Source: Pseudomonadota bacterium (GTDB taxonomy: Bacteria > Pseudomonadota > Gammaproteobacteria > Steroidobacterales > Woeseiaceae). Taken from it: a DNA stretch of 64,000 bases. Under the pieces are notes generated by a model. That model saw only the letters and a list, made by a program, of their open reading frames with translations, had not been told where the DNA came from and made no database searches. The stretch covers positions 62,001 to 126,000 of the forward strand of contig JADFNS010000003.1 in NCBI GenBank assembly GCA_022563255.1, in the 5' to 3' direction. The stretch's first letter is position 1. Each line of letters starts with the position of its first letter. Positions 19,735-29,122 of the stretch are shown in pieces. The translations under genes and the position numbers were made by a program.

Positions 19735-21504
19735 ATGACCCTGCTCGTAGAATCACTTATATACTTGCTTGCTGCTGTTGTCGCTGTGCCACTGAGCCGG
19801 CGTCTCGGATTTGGGTCCGTACTGGGGTATCTGGCAGCTGGCGTCATTATCGGCCCATTCGGCTTTGCCTTCGTCAAAAACGCCGACCACATACTTAACT
19901 TCGCTGAGCTTGGCGTCGTTTTTCTGCTTTTCATCGTCGGTCTTGAACTCAAGCCATCGCGGTTGTGGGTTCTGCGCCGGCTGGTCTTCGGTCTGGGCGC
20001 GGCGCAAGTCGCCGTCTCCGCATGCGTGATATCCCTGCTTGCATGGACGTTTGGCTTCAATGGCAGCACGGCCATCGTGACGGGCCTGATTCTCGCGCTG
20101 TCGTCCACGGCTTTCGTACTGCAAATGCTGTCAGAGAAAAAACAGCTGGTCACCGTTCACGGGCGGGCCGCGTTTTCCGTTTTGCTGTTTCAGGACCTCG
20201 CAGCGATACCGCTGATCGCCTTGTTACCGTTGTTGGGCGCCAACGCTTCATGGGATGACGGTATCAACTTTGCGCAAATCGGTCTCATGGTAGCCACGAT
20301 CGCCGGACTGATTCTGGGCGGACGCCTGTTGCTCAGACCGGCGCTCAAAATAGCCGCCCATTCGGGCATTCCCGAAATTTTCACTGCCACGGCATTGCTG
20401 GTTGTCATTGGAGCCGCCCTGATCATGCAGCTCGCCGGCATGTCGATGGTGCTCGGCGCATTTATCGCAGGCATGATGCTTGCCGACTCAGAATATCGCC
20501 ATCAGCTCGAAGCCGATATCGCACCGTTCAAAGGCCTGTTGCTCGGCTTGTTTTTTATCGCCGTGGGCATGTCGGTGAACGTCGGATTGCTGCTGGAAAT
20601 CCCGGGACGCGTTGCCCTTATTGTTGTCCTGCTGATGACGGCTAAGGCGGTCGTCTTGTTTCCGCTGGCGAGACTGTTTGGCGTGTGTGACCGCGGCGCG
20701 GCGCTGAAGCTGGCGGCTGCATTGGCGCAGGGCGGCGAATTTGCGTTCGTATTACTCGGAATCGCTGCCAGCGAAGCCGTTCTTGCGCCGGATCTTATCG
20801 ACGAATTGATTCTCGCTGTAGCAGTCTCGATGCTATTGACGCCGTTTCTATACGCACTGGCTGAGTTCGGAAGCGACAAGCTGCGGCGCCCCGATGACCG
20901 GCCATTTGACGTTCCCGATGATGCCCATCACGACGTATTGATTGCCGGTTTCGGCAGAGTTGGCCAGATCGTTGGCCGATTGCTGAATATTGTTGGCAAA
21001 CCCTTTACTGCGTTGGAGAATGACTCGTCGCAAGTCGATTTTGTACGCCGTTATGGGGCGACCGTGCATTACGGTGATGCATCACGACTGGAACTCTTGC
21101 GCGCCGCCGGTGCCGAGCACGCAAAGTTCTTCATTTTGGCCGTTTCCGATCTCGAAGAATCGATGCGCATTGCCGCGGCCGTGGTACACAATTTTCCACA
21201 TTTGAAAATTATTGCGCGAGCGCGCAATCGCCGCCATGCGCACAAACTGATGGACCTCGGAATTGAACACATATTTCGTGAAACGCTCTTATCGAGCCTG
21301 GCCATGACGGAACAGTTACTGACCAGTCTGGGCCGGACCCCAAAAGACGCGAAACACGTTATCGATACTTTTTTTGAGCGCGATGCGCAGCTGTTGATTG
21401 AGCAGCATGCGATTCGCGACTCGGAAGAACTGCTGATTCAATCATCAAGAGACACGGCGACGGAACTGGAGTCGTTGCTGCGACACGACCGGCAAGAAAA
21501 CTGA
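19735..21504 (+). CDS. CPA2-family monovalent cation:proton antiporter (KefB/KefC-like) with TrkA-N domain
   Basis: MTLLVESLIYLLAAVVAVPLSRRLGFGSVLGYLAAGVIIGPFGF; C-terminal VLIAGFGRVGQIVGRLL nucleotide-binding motif. Confidence 0.9.
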   Translation: MTLLVESLIYLLAAVVAVPLSRRLGFGSVLGYLAAGVIIGPFGFAFVKNADHILNFAELGVVFLLFIVGLELKPSRLWVLRRLVFGLGAAQVAVSACVISLLAWTFGFNGSTAIVTGLILALSSTAFVLQMLSEKKQLVTVHGRAAFSVLLFQDLAAIPLIALLPLLGANASWDDGINFAQIGLMVATIAGLILGGRLLLRPALKIAAHSGIPEIFTATALLVVIGAALIMQLAGMSMVLGAFIAGMMLADSEYRHQLEADIAPFKGLLLGLFFIAVGMSVNVGLLLEIPGRVALIVVLLMTAKAVVLFPLARLFGVCDRGAALKLAAALAQGGEFAFVLLGIAASEAVLAPDLIDELILAVAVSMLLTPFLYALAEFGSDKLRRPDDRPFDVPDDAHHDVLIAGFGRVGQIVGRLLNIVGKPFTALENDSSQVDFVRRYGATVHYGDASRLELLRAAGAEHAKFFILAVSDLEESMRIAAAVVHNFPHLKIIARARNRRHAHKLMDLGIEHIFRETLLSSLAMTEQLLTSLGRTPKDAKHVIDTFFERDAQLLIEQHAIRDSEELLIQSSRDTATELESLLRHDRQEN

Positions 21505-21512
21505 CGCCGCCA

Positions 21513-21668
21513 CTACTGATCTTCGTCGTCCTCCCACTTCCTGAGTTTGCTTTTGTCGACCTGCTCCCATTGCTGTTCGCTTCGACGCATGTAGCCCAAC
21601 ACCCTGACGACGGTAAAAACGACCACCAGAGCGATAAAAATCAGCAGTAGTACACGACCATCGAGCAT
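21513..21668 (-). CDS. Small single-pass membrane protein (51 aa)
   Basis: MLDGRVLLLIFIALVVVFTVVRVLGYMRRSEQQWEQVDKSKLRKWEDDEDQ; one TM then charged tail; below the ORF-track size cutoff. Confidence 0.5.
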   Translation of the reverse strand: MLDGRVLLLIFIALVVVFTVVRVLGYMRRSEQQWEQVDKSKLRKWEDDEDQ

Positions 21669-21745
21669 GCTGGCGCCCCCTCGAATACTCAAAAACGTGA
21701 CCTGCTACGATACATGGAGTCGCTCCCGACCGTAACCTGTGACTT

Positions 21746-22453
21746 ATGTTGAAAGCAGCGCGAACAATCCTCAGTGGTACGCCGCTAATCGCATTGCCGG
21801 CCTCGGCGACCGACGGCGGCTTGCAAACCGGGATCACGGGAACAGGCACGGCCACATTCATGTTCACGCTTGCGGCGGCGCTGCTATTGACGCTGATATT
21901 CCGCTCCAGCGCAAATCACGCCGCGCGCTTCCTCACAGCCAGAATCGGTCAATGGCGCATTCGCACTGCGCTTGCCAAACGCAGTCCCGACGTATTGCAC
22001 GACTTTATTCTTCCGGGCGCATACGGCGGTCTGGTAAAAATCGATCACGCGATTCTTACGGCGGGCGGCATACTTTGCATACAGACGAAGCACTGTAACG
22101 GCATTGTATTCGATGGCGAAGACGAGGCGCAGTGGACGAACGTCGACGGCGTCAGGCGGCAGCGTTTTTTGAATCCGCTTATACAGAACGAAGGGCGCAC
22201 GCGCGCGCTGCAAAAAATTGTGCCGGATGTCCCCGTCGAAAATCTCGTCATCTTTTCGGGTTCCGTCGATTTCACGACGCCGCCGCCAAAGAATGTCATC
22301 CACGTACGCAATCTCGAAAGCTACATCGCCAAATTTGTCTTTGGGCCTTGCAAAATAAAAGACTGGGATGCGGTCTGGATGTCAGTCAAGGCGGCCGCCA
22401 TGACGGACGTCGACACGCGCAAAGACTTCGCGGCTCAAATCGGCTTTTCCTAG
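21746..22453 (+). CDS. NERD (nuclease-related) domain membrane protein
   Basis: VLHDFILPGAYGGLVKIDHAILTAGGILCIQTKHCNGIVFDGEDEAQWT...NPLIQNEGRTRALQ. Confidence 0.75.
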   Translation: MLKAARTILSGTPLIALPASATDGGLQTGITGTGTATFMFTLAAALLLTLIFRSSANHAARFLTARIGQWRIRTALAKRSPDVLHDFILPGAYGGLVKIDHAILTAGGILCIQTKHCNGIVFDGEDEAQWTNVDGVRRQRFLNPLIQNEGRTRALQKIVPDVPVENLVIFSGSVDFTTPPPKNVIHVRNLESYIAKFVFGPCKIKDWDAVWMSVKAAAMTDVDTRKDFAAQIGFS

Positions 22454-22517
22454 GCAAAGCAATGCACAGCGTCGCGGCCGATGAATTATACTCGGCCGCT
22501 ATTACCCGGCTGAGGCA

Positions 22518-23726
22518 TTGCGAATGGAAACGACCCAGGCTCTGATTTCATCACCGATAGGCGTACTTGCGGTCCTGTGTGCCGTCGCCGCATTTTTCTT
22601 CTTGTTGGCCCAGGTAACCGAAGCCAAACTTTTCAATTACGTGCCACCGTTGCTGTTCATTTACGCAACGCCTGTGTTTTTGAATAATTTGGACCTGATT
22701 CCCAGCAATTCGGCCGTTTATCCAGGCTTGAGTCAGTACGCACTGCCCGCCTTCATCGTGTTGATGCTTATCAAGGTTAATGTTCCTGCCGTAGTAAAAG
22801 TGATGGGAAAAGGCGTGCTTGTCATGTTGATGGGCACCCTCGGCGTTATGGTCGGTGGCGTCATCGCCTACCTCGCGGTGCACGATTGGTTGTCCGACGA
22901 TGCCTGGAAAGGATTCGGCGCGCTGGCAGGAAGCTGGATCGGCGGCACCGCAAATATGCTGGCAACCAAGGAAATGCTGGGCGCGTCGGAAGCGCAATTG
23001 GGGCTTGCCGTAATCGCAGACAATGTCGTCTACATCGTATGGCTGCCATTACTGCTGCTGTCTCGAAATTTTGCGGAATGGTTTAACAAATGGGCACGAG
23101 TTCCAGCGGACAGGCTGGCCGCCATGGATGCCGCAGCGGAACTTCACTTGGAAGAAGACGTGACGCCATCGATGCGCCAGTACCTTTACCTGGCCGCCGT
23201 CGTTTTCGGCGTAACCGCCATCGGTCACGGATTGTCGCCGGTAATATCGGATTGGATTGCATCCAATGTGCCCGCGATCAAAAGTGTGTTTACGGAAACA
23301 ACGACACGCATCCTGCTCGTCACGACGATGGCGCTCATATTGTCCACGACCTCAGTGTCAAAGCTGCCCAATTCAACAGCGATCGGCACGGCGCTTGTCT
23401 ACATTTTTGTCGCCGGTATGGGTGCGCGCGCATCCATCGCCGGCCTCGCCGAGGCCCCGGCGTTCGTGCTCGGCGCGTTTATCTGGATCTTTATTCATGG
23501 CTTGTTTTGCCTGGCGGGCGGATGGATATTCCGCGTTGACATTCACAGCGTTGCGATCGCCTCAGCCGCCAATATCGGCGCCGTCGCGTCGGCGCCCATC
23601 GTAGCGGCACACCACCGTCCCAGCCTCGTGCCAGCGTCAATCCTGCTCGCCTTGCTTGGTTATGCGATGGGGAACTACCTGGCGCCGCTAACCGGTCACC
23701 TCGCAAGACTCGCTGCGGGACAGTAA
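22518..23726 (+). CDS. DUF819-family integral membrane protein
   Basis: Multi-TM; GSWIGGTANMLATKEMLGASEAQLG, ASAANIGAVASAPIVAAHHRPSLVP. Confidence 0.85.
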   Translation: MRMETTQALISSPIGVLAVLCAVAAFFFLLAQVTEAKLFNYVPPLLFIYATPVFLNNLDLIPSNSAVYPGLSQYALPAFIVLMLIKVNVPAVVKVMGKGVLVMLMGTLGVMVGGVIAYLAVHDWLSDDAWKGFGALAGSWIGGTANMLATKEMLGASEAQLGLAVIADNVVYIVWLPLLLLSRNFAEWFNKWARVPADRLAAMDAAAELHLEEDVTPSMRQYLYLAAVVFGVTAIGHGLSPVISDWIASNVPAIKSVFTETTTRILLVTTMALILSTTSVSKLPNSTAIGTALVYIFVAGMGARASIAGLAEAPAFVLGAFIWIFIHGLFCLAGGWIFRVDIHSVAIASAANIGAVASAPIVAAHHRPSLVPASILLALLGYAMGNYLAPLTGHLARLAAGQ

Positions 23727-23728
23727 CA

Positions 23729-24757
23729 ATGTGGGTGACCTATGCGCAGCGAGCGGCCCTGCTGGCCGCCACGCTCGCAGGGCTTATCGTCTTCGTTTTC
23801 AGCCTGCTGTGGCACGACAGACCCAGCCTTGATGGTATTGACTGGCCCGCGCCGCCAATAGTATCGGCTACGGCCGGCGATACGGTCACCGTCACGTGGC
23901 TTGGCGTTACGACGTTGTTGTTCGACGACGGCGAAACACAAATTCTCATCGATGGTTTTTTCTCCAGACCGACTCTTGCCGACATCCTGTTGCGTCGACC
24001 CGTTGACAACGATGCGCCACAGATCGACTTCGCGATGAACGAATTCCGGATGCGGCGGCTAGCGGCGATTATTCCGGTGCACAGCCATTTTGACCACGCC
24101 ATGGATGTCGGCGCTATTGCGAACCGGTCAAGCGCCTCGATTCTGGGCTCCGAATCAACGGCACAGATCGCCCGCGGCGCTGGCGTGCCAGAAGATCAGA
24201 TTATCGTCGTCGCGAACGAGGAAATTTTCACGTTCGGCGAATTCAAGGTCACGATGCGACCGTCCATCCATGCGCCATTCGGCTGGCGCGGATCAGTGCC
24301 CTTGGACGGCACTATCGAGACACCCCTGGTGATGCCGCAGCCAATCTCGGCCTGGCGGATGGGTGGCGCTTATACGATCATTATTGAACATCCACAAGGG
24401 ATCGCACTGGTACAAGGCAGCGCCGGATTCTTAAAATATGCGTTGCAGGATATTGCCGCCGACGTCGTATTACTGGGTGTTGGACAACTGAATTCCCTCG
24501 GCCGGGACTATGCCGAACTTTACTGGCAACACGTTGTTACGGCGACCGGAAGTCATAGCGTCTACCCGATTCACTTTGACGACTTTACGCAGCCATTTGG
24601 CGAAATAGAACTGGCTCCAAAATTTATCGATAATTTTGCAACAACGGCATCGTGGCTCGAAGAATTTCGCCAGCGCTGGGACAGGGACACAACTTTGTTC
24701 ATGCCGGAATTCGGCAAACCGATTGCGATTTTCTCTCAGCCGCTGACCGGGACCTGA
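23729..24757 (+). CDS. MBL-fold metallo-hydrolase
   Basis: TVTWLGVTTLLFDDGETQILIDGFFSRP and IIPVHSHFDHAMDVGAIANR. Confidence 0.85.
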   Translation: MWVTYAQRAALLAATLAGLIVFVFSLLWHDRPSLDGIDWPAPPIVSATAGDTVTVTWLGVTTLLFDDGETQILIDGFFSRPTLADILLRRPVDNDAPQIDFAMNEFRMRRLAAIIPVHSHFDHAMDVGAIANRSSASILGSESTAQIARGAGVPEDQIIVVANEEIFTFGEFKVTMRPSIHAPFGWRGSVPLDGTIETPLVMPQPISAWRMGGAYTIIIEHPQGIALVQGSAGFLKYALQDIAADVVLLGVGQLNSLGRDYAELYWQHVVTATGSHSVYPIHFDDFTQPFGEIELAPKFIDNFATTASWLEEFRQRWDRDTTLFMPEFGKPIAIFSQPLTGT

Positions 24758-25038
24758 TCGGACAACAGATCCTGCAGATGCAAACGTCCGTCGATCAACG
24801 CCTCCTTCTGTGGCCTGTTGAGTTGCTTGATGCGATATTCAATACGCATTGCAGCTGACCTGTCACCGATCAACTCCGAGTAGACCAGCACCAAAGGCCG
24901 GCGGCCTTTAAGGTACTTCGCACCACGCGGGCCGGATTTGTGTTCGGCCAACCGTCGTTCCACATCTGCGGCGATACCGGTGTAGTAAGTATTGTCGGCG
25001 CAGCGCAGGACGTAAACACTGAATTCGATTTCTGCCAT
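24736..25038 (-). CDS. GIY-YIG nuclease family protein
   Basis: FSVYVLRCADNTYYTGIAADVERRLAEHKSG...GAKYLKGRRPLVLVY. Confidence 0.92.
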   Translation of the reverse strand: MAEIEFSVYVLRCADNTYYTGIAADVERRLAEHKSGPRGAKYLKGRRPLVLVYSELIGDRSAAMRIEYRIKQLNRPQKEALIDGRLHLQDLLSDQVPVSG

Positions 25039-25040
25039 TT

Positions 25041-25412
25041 TCAGGCGTTGCCGCCGACCAGCGTGTCGCCGAACACCCTAAACGCGCCGGCCTCTATGCT
25101 TTCGAGGTTTTCCGCCGTGTCTTCCCAGGTCAGCACAATTTCCGTCGCGCCATCAAGCTCTGCGGCAGGTTCGTGCAGACGCAGGGTCAGTACGTTCCCT
25201 GTTAAGTCTGCCTCGCGAATTAAATTGCCCCCGGCGAGCTGCTGCTCATTGATCTCGATCGTGAGCGTTTCTTCAAACTCATCATCTACCGTGCGCATTA
25301 GCAGCAGATAGTCGGATATGTCGCGTTCAGGCGTAGTTTTCGCGAAGAACAGCATGATTGTGTTGTCCCGTACGTCGAAAGCAACCGTGTCGTACTGTCG
25401 GCTACTTGCCAT
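25041..25412 (-). CDS. Hypothetical protein
   Basis: Compact ORF in a co-directional run; no family recognised. Confidence 0.6.
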   Translation of the reverse strand: MASSRQYDTVAFDVRDNTIMLFFAKTTPERDISDYLLLMRTVDDEFEETLTIEINEQQLAGGNLIREADLTGNVLTLRLHEPAAELDGATEIVLTWEDTAENLESIEAGAFRVFGDTLVGGNA

Positions 25413-26451
25413 AATCTTCCCTCATTGACGAAATCAAGTCGTCTTTTTCAATCCAGATATCGCCAAGCCAGCTATGCATTCGTTTCCGGAACGCCCTGTC
25501 GTCCTGGTAGTTTCCCGCGAGCAACCAATCTTCGAGCTCGCGCTCACGAACATCGACTATAACGCGAACGCGATCACCACAACACATGCCCCAGAAACCA
25601 GCGACTCCATTTGGATAGACCAGCGTGACGTCGGCAACGCTCGTAAACAGGTAGCCCATCGAAGACAATGCGGCGGCGAACCCGCCGGCACGCGGTTGCA
25701 GGAGATTGCGATAATCTGACTTGCGAGCCGCCCGCTTTTGGTCGCTGAAGCGCGTGCCTTCGACGAAATTCAGTATTGATGTCGGCGTATCACGAAATTT
25801 CTCGCACGCGCGCCTCGTCGTCTCGACGTCTTTGCCCTTCATATGAGGATTCTTCGCCAGATAGGAGGGCGAATAACGTTTCATGAACGGCATGTCCAGC
25901 GCCCACCAGGCCAATCCGAGAAACGGAAACCAAATAAGTTTCTGCTTAATGAAAAACTTCAGAAACGGTATCCGACGATTGAATGTTTCCTGCAGCACAA
26001 CAATGTCCACCCAGGTTTGGTGGTTTGCTATAACCAGGTACCAGCCGTCACGCCGCAAGTTTTGAAGTCCGCGACTTTCCCAGTCGATAAAGCCGCAAAC
26101 CCTGAAGATAGCGGTATTAACGCTAACCCAGGATTCACCAATGGCCATCAGCACTCGCGTAACGGCCAGCCGTAGCACCGGAATCGGCAACAACAGCTTA
26201 ACGACAGCCAGCAACATCAGTGGCGTGACCCAAAATATCGTGTTGACGCTCAGGACGCCGAAGACGATGACGCCCTGAAGATTTCGAAAAAAGGACTTCA
26301 CAACAACCCGAAGCTCGAAAAGTATCCATTCTAGCCTGAACAAGGACGCCCGGTAGAACCCTTGCCGCGCCCGGACCCTTGCAGTACGGTGGCCGCATGA
26401 ATCCTCCGATATCAGCCAAAGCCGCACTGCTGTTGGTGGTGGGCCTGGCAA
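25402..26451 (-). CDS. 1-acyl-glycerol-3-phosphate acyltransferase-like (YihG-type) protein
   Basis: VIANHQTWVDIVVLQ (HX4D), NFVEGTRFSDQKR; true start probably downstream of the ORF-track start, which overlaps the divergent gene. Confidence 0.85.
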   Translation of the reverse strand: MPGPPPTAVRLWLISEDSCGHRTARVRARQGFYRASLFRLEWILFELRVVVKSFFRNLQGVIVFGVLSVNTIFWVTPLMLLAVVKLLLPIPVLRLAVTRVLMAIGESWVSVNTAIFRVCGFIDWESRGLQNLRRDGWYLVIANHQTWVDIVVLQETFNRRIPFLKFFIKQKLIWFPFLGLAWWALDMPFMKRYSPSYLAKNPHMKGKDVETTRRACEKFRDTPTSILNFVEGTRFSDQKRAARKSDYRNLLQPRAGGFAAALSSMGYLFTSVADVTLVYPNGVAGFWGMCCGDRVRVIVDVRERELEDWLLAGNYQDDRAFRKRMHSWLGDIWIEKDDLISSMREDYGK

Positions 26452-27161
26452 TCGTCATTGCCGTAGCGCTCCTCGAGCCTATTCCACAAGACCCTCTGTA
26501 CCATCAATTCAGTGACGCGCGACGGCTGGCCGAGCTCCCGAATTTCGTGAACGTATTGTCCAATCTGCCATTCCTGCTTGTCGGCACCTTGGGAATACGC
26601 TATGTCATCACCCACGACGGCGCACTGACGCAAAACACGAAACTGGCGTGGCTGATTTTTTTCTTTGGCATCGCACTCACGGCGTTCGGATCAGGCTACT
26701 ACCATCTGCACCCCGACAACGATTCGCTGGTCTGGGACCGATTGCCGATGACCATCGGCTTCATGAGCCTGGTCGCCATAATTATTGCCGCATACCACTC
26801 ACCGTCGCTGGGCAGGAAGCTCCTCCCACTGCTGTTGATTGTCGGTTTTTCGTCCGTCATGTATTGGTCCCACACCGAGACGCTCGGCCGAGGCGACTTA
26901 CGCCCTTATGTCATCGTCCAGTTCTTGCCAATCGTGTTAATTCCTCTGGTCATCTCGCTGTATCGCTCTCGCAGCGCTCTCGGGCGCTATCTCTGGTGGA
27001 TGATCGGCTTTTATGTGGCTTCGAAAATCGCAGAATTTTACGATGCCAATATCTATGATGTCGGAGGTATCATCAGCGGCCATTCTGTAAAACACCTGAT
27101 CGCAGCGCTTGCACCGGCAAGTCTGCTGCTTGGATTAACGCAAAGGAAGATTGACCGATGA
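26397..27161 (+). CDS. Ceramidase-like (CREST/alkaline ceramidase superfamily) integral membrane protein
   Basis: [54 protein letters not shown] conserved Ser/His/Asp pattern. Confidence 0.75.
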   Translation: MNPPISAKAALLLVVGLAIVIAVALLEPIPQDPLYHQFSDARRLAELPNFVNVLSNLPFLLVGTLGIRYVITHDGALTQNTKLAWLIFFFGIALTAFGSGYYHLHPDNDSLVWDRLPMTIGFMSLVAIIIAAYHSPSLGRKLLPLLLIVGFSSVMYWSHTETLGRGDLRPYVIVQFLPIVLIPLVISLYRSRSALGRYLWWMIGFYVASKIAEFYDANIYDVGGIISGHSVKHLIAALAPASLLLGLTQRKIDR

Positions 27162-28054
27162 CGGCTGCAAAACAAATCGACGGCAAAACCAGGGCCGCAG
27201 ACCTCACAGCAAACATTACCCGCGAAACGGCGGCCTTGCTGAAAAGTCACAGCATCAAGCCCGGTCTCGCTGTCGTCATCGTCGGGGACGACCCTGCAAG
27301 CCAGGTATATGTACGCAACAAGAAACGCGCCGCAGAATCCTGCGGCTTTTATTCCGCACAACACGTTCTCGCAGAAAGCGTGTCGCAGCCCGACGTCCTG
27401 AAGCTTATTGAGCGACTGAACGCCGATACGGCGGTACACGGCATACTCGTGCAACTCCCGCTGCCCGATCATCTCGACGAACAAACGATCACGCAGGCCA
27501 TAATTCCGACGAAAGACGTCGACGGATTTCACTTCATCAATATCGGCAAGCTTATGGCCGGACGAATCTCGGACGCATTCGTACCCTGCACGCCGGCCGG
27601 CTGCATGCTGCTGATCGAGGACGAACTCGGCACGGACCTCTCTGGCAAGACTGCGGTCGTTATCGGCAGGTCCAATATTGTGGGCAAACCCATAGCCGCG
27701 CTGTTACTGCAGGCCAATGCCACGGTGACGATTACGCACAGCCGTACGCAGGACCTGGCAAAGGTCGTCAGCGATGCGGACATCGTGGTTGCGGCGGTTG
27801 GTCGCCCTGGCATGGTCAGGGCCGACTGGATCAAGCGCGGCGCCGTCGTCATCGACGTCGGCATCAACCGTGTCGAAAAAATCGTCGATGGCAAAGCAAC
27901 CACGCAGCTGACGGGCGACGTTGACTATGATGAGGTCTGCGTCGTGGCCGGCGCCATTACGCCAGTCCCTGGCGGAGTTGGCCCAATGACCATCGCGATG
28001 CTGATGGCCAATACGCTACGTTCGGCACGAATGTCGGCCGGGCTGGAAGGCTAG
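27158..28054 (+). CDS. folD: Bifunctional methylene-THF dehydrogenase/methenyl-THF cyclohydrolase
   Basis: [66 protein letters not shown]. Confidence 0.95.
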   Translation: MTAAKQIDGKTRAADLTANITRETAALLKSHSIKPGLAVVIVGDDPASQVYVRNKKRAAESCGFYSAQHVLAESVSQPDVLKLIERLNADTAVHGILVQLPLPDHLDEQTITQAIIPTKDVDGFHFINIGKLMAGRISDAFVPCTPAGCMLLIEDELGTDLSGKTAVVIGRSNIVGKPIAALLLQANATVTITHSRTQDLAKVVSDADIVVAAVGRPGMVRADWIKRGAVVIDVGINRVEKIVDGKATTQLTGDVDYDEVCVVAGAITPVPGGVGPMTIAMLMANTLRSARMSAGLEG

Positions 28055-28057
28055 ACT

Positions 28058-28555
28058 TTATTCTTCGTCGCCAGAGTCAACCGCTTCGAAGTACAGGCCC
28101 TGCACCTCTTTGAGTTTCCTCGATCTCGGGTTGAGCTCCTGCCCCTTGAGAATATCGGCCTGAGAATCTTCGAATCGCCGCAGACGCAGGTAAACAAGCG
28201 CGCGATTATTGTAGGTTCGCCAGTGAGACGGATAGCGCTGCAGTACCCAATTGCAGTGTTCGAGCGCCGTGTCAGGCTGATCGAGTAGCAGGAAACCGGC
28301 GCAAAGATTCGCGTGTCCCATCTTCTTCTCACGCCGACCTGCGGCTCGCTTCAAACCGAGTGCCGTTAGACGAACCCCCTCGTCGCTGTCACCCATCAGC
28401 AACGCATCGGCGCCCTCCTTGAGGTAAAGGTTGCTGGGGCCGATGACGGTTTTTGATAGCGGTTCTTTATCGGCATTAGCTTGCACAGCCACGAACAAGA
28501 GGATCGCAATCCATGTCAGGCGAGCGACCCCTGGCCTGCGACTTTCATCAGCCAC
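28058..28555 (-). CDS. TPR-repeat protein with signal peptide
   Basis: LTALGLKRAAGRREKKMGHANLCAGFLLLDQPDTALEHCNWVLQRYPSHWRTYNNRALVYLRLRRFEDSQ. Confidence 0.75.
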   Translation of the reverse strand: MADESRRPGVARLTWIAILLFVAVQANADKEPLSKTVIGPSNLYLKEGADALLMGDSDEGVRLTALGLKRAAGRREKKMGHANLCAGFLLLDQPDTALEHCNWVLQRYPSHWRTYNNRALVYLRLRRFEDSQADILKGQELNPRSRKLKEVQGLYFEAVDSGDEE

Positions 28556-28976
28556 TAATATACTGTTCGAGCTGTTCGATCTCTGCCTGCTGATCCGAAA
28601 TAATCGCCCCCACCAGGTCGCCGATCGAGAGCACTCCTGTCACCGCACCGTCGTCTACGACGGGCAGATGTCTTATTTTATGGTCTGTCATGAGTTTCAT
28701 ACATTGATCGACAGTCATATCGGATGTGGCGCTGAAGAGGTCGGGCGTCATAATCTCGCCGACTTCAGTGGACTGTGAGGAACGGCCCTTGATAATGACT
28801 TTCCGAGCGTAATCGCGCTCCGTAACAATGCCGACCAATTCGTCGCCCTGCATCACTAACAGGGATCCAACCAACTTGTCCGCCATTAGCTTGATCGCAT
28901 CCAGAACCGATGCGTCAGGGACGATCGAAATAATCCCCCGGCCTTTCGAGTCGAGCAGATGCTTTACCAATTTCAT
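28548..28976 (-). CDS. CBS-domain pair protein
   Basis: SVLDAIKLMADKLVGSLLVMQGDELVGIVTERDYARKV...HLPVVDDGAVTGVLSIGDLV. Confidence 0.9.
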   Translation of the reverse strand: MKLVKHLLDSKGRGIISIVPDASVLDAIKLMADKLVGSLLVMQGDELVGIVTERDYARKVIIKGRSSQSTEVGEIMTPDLFSATSDMTVDQCMKLMTDHKIRHLPVVDDGAVTGVLSIGDLVGAIISDQQAEIEQLEQYISG

Positions 28977-29122
28977 GCTGCCTCCCTGTTATCACGCCCG
29001 ATCGGCGGGCGCTTTTAGAGAGATACTAGCATTTATGCGTCTCCAGGTTTCCTGCTCGACGCTGCCCGCAACCGCTCAAATAATGCTGTAAGGGCGCAAC
29101 GAAGGCCGTGCTTCTGAGGTGC

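Noticed and set aside
19599-20153. Upstream extension of the minus-strand dienelactone hydrolase ORF
   Set aside because: Extension overlaps the CPA2 antiporter gene; a lipoprotein signal peptide begins at 19598.
28991-29016. GCCCG/CGGGC hairpin followed by CTTTT
   Set aside because: Short stem and weak T-run with no plus-strand gene before it; not strong enough to call a terminator.
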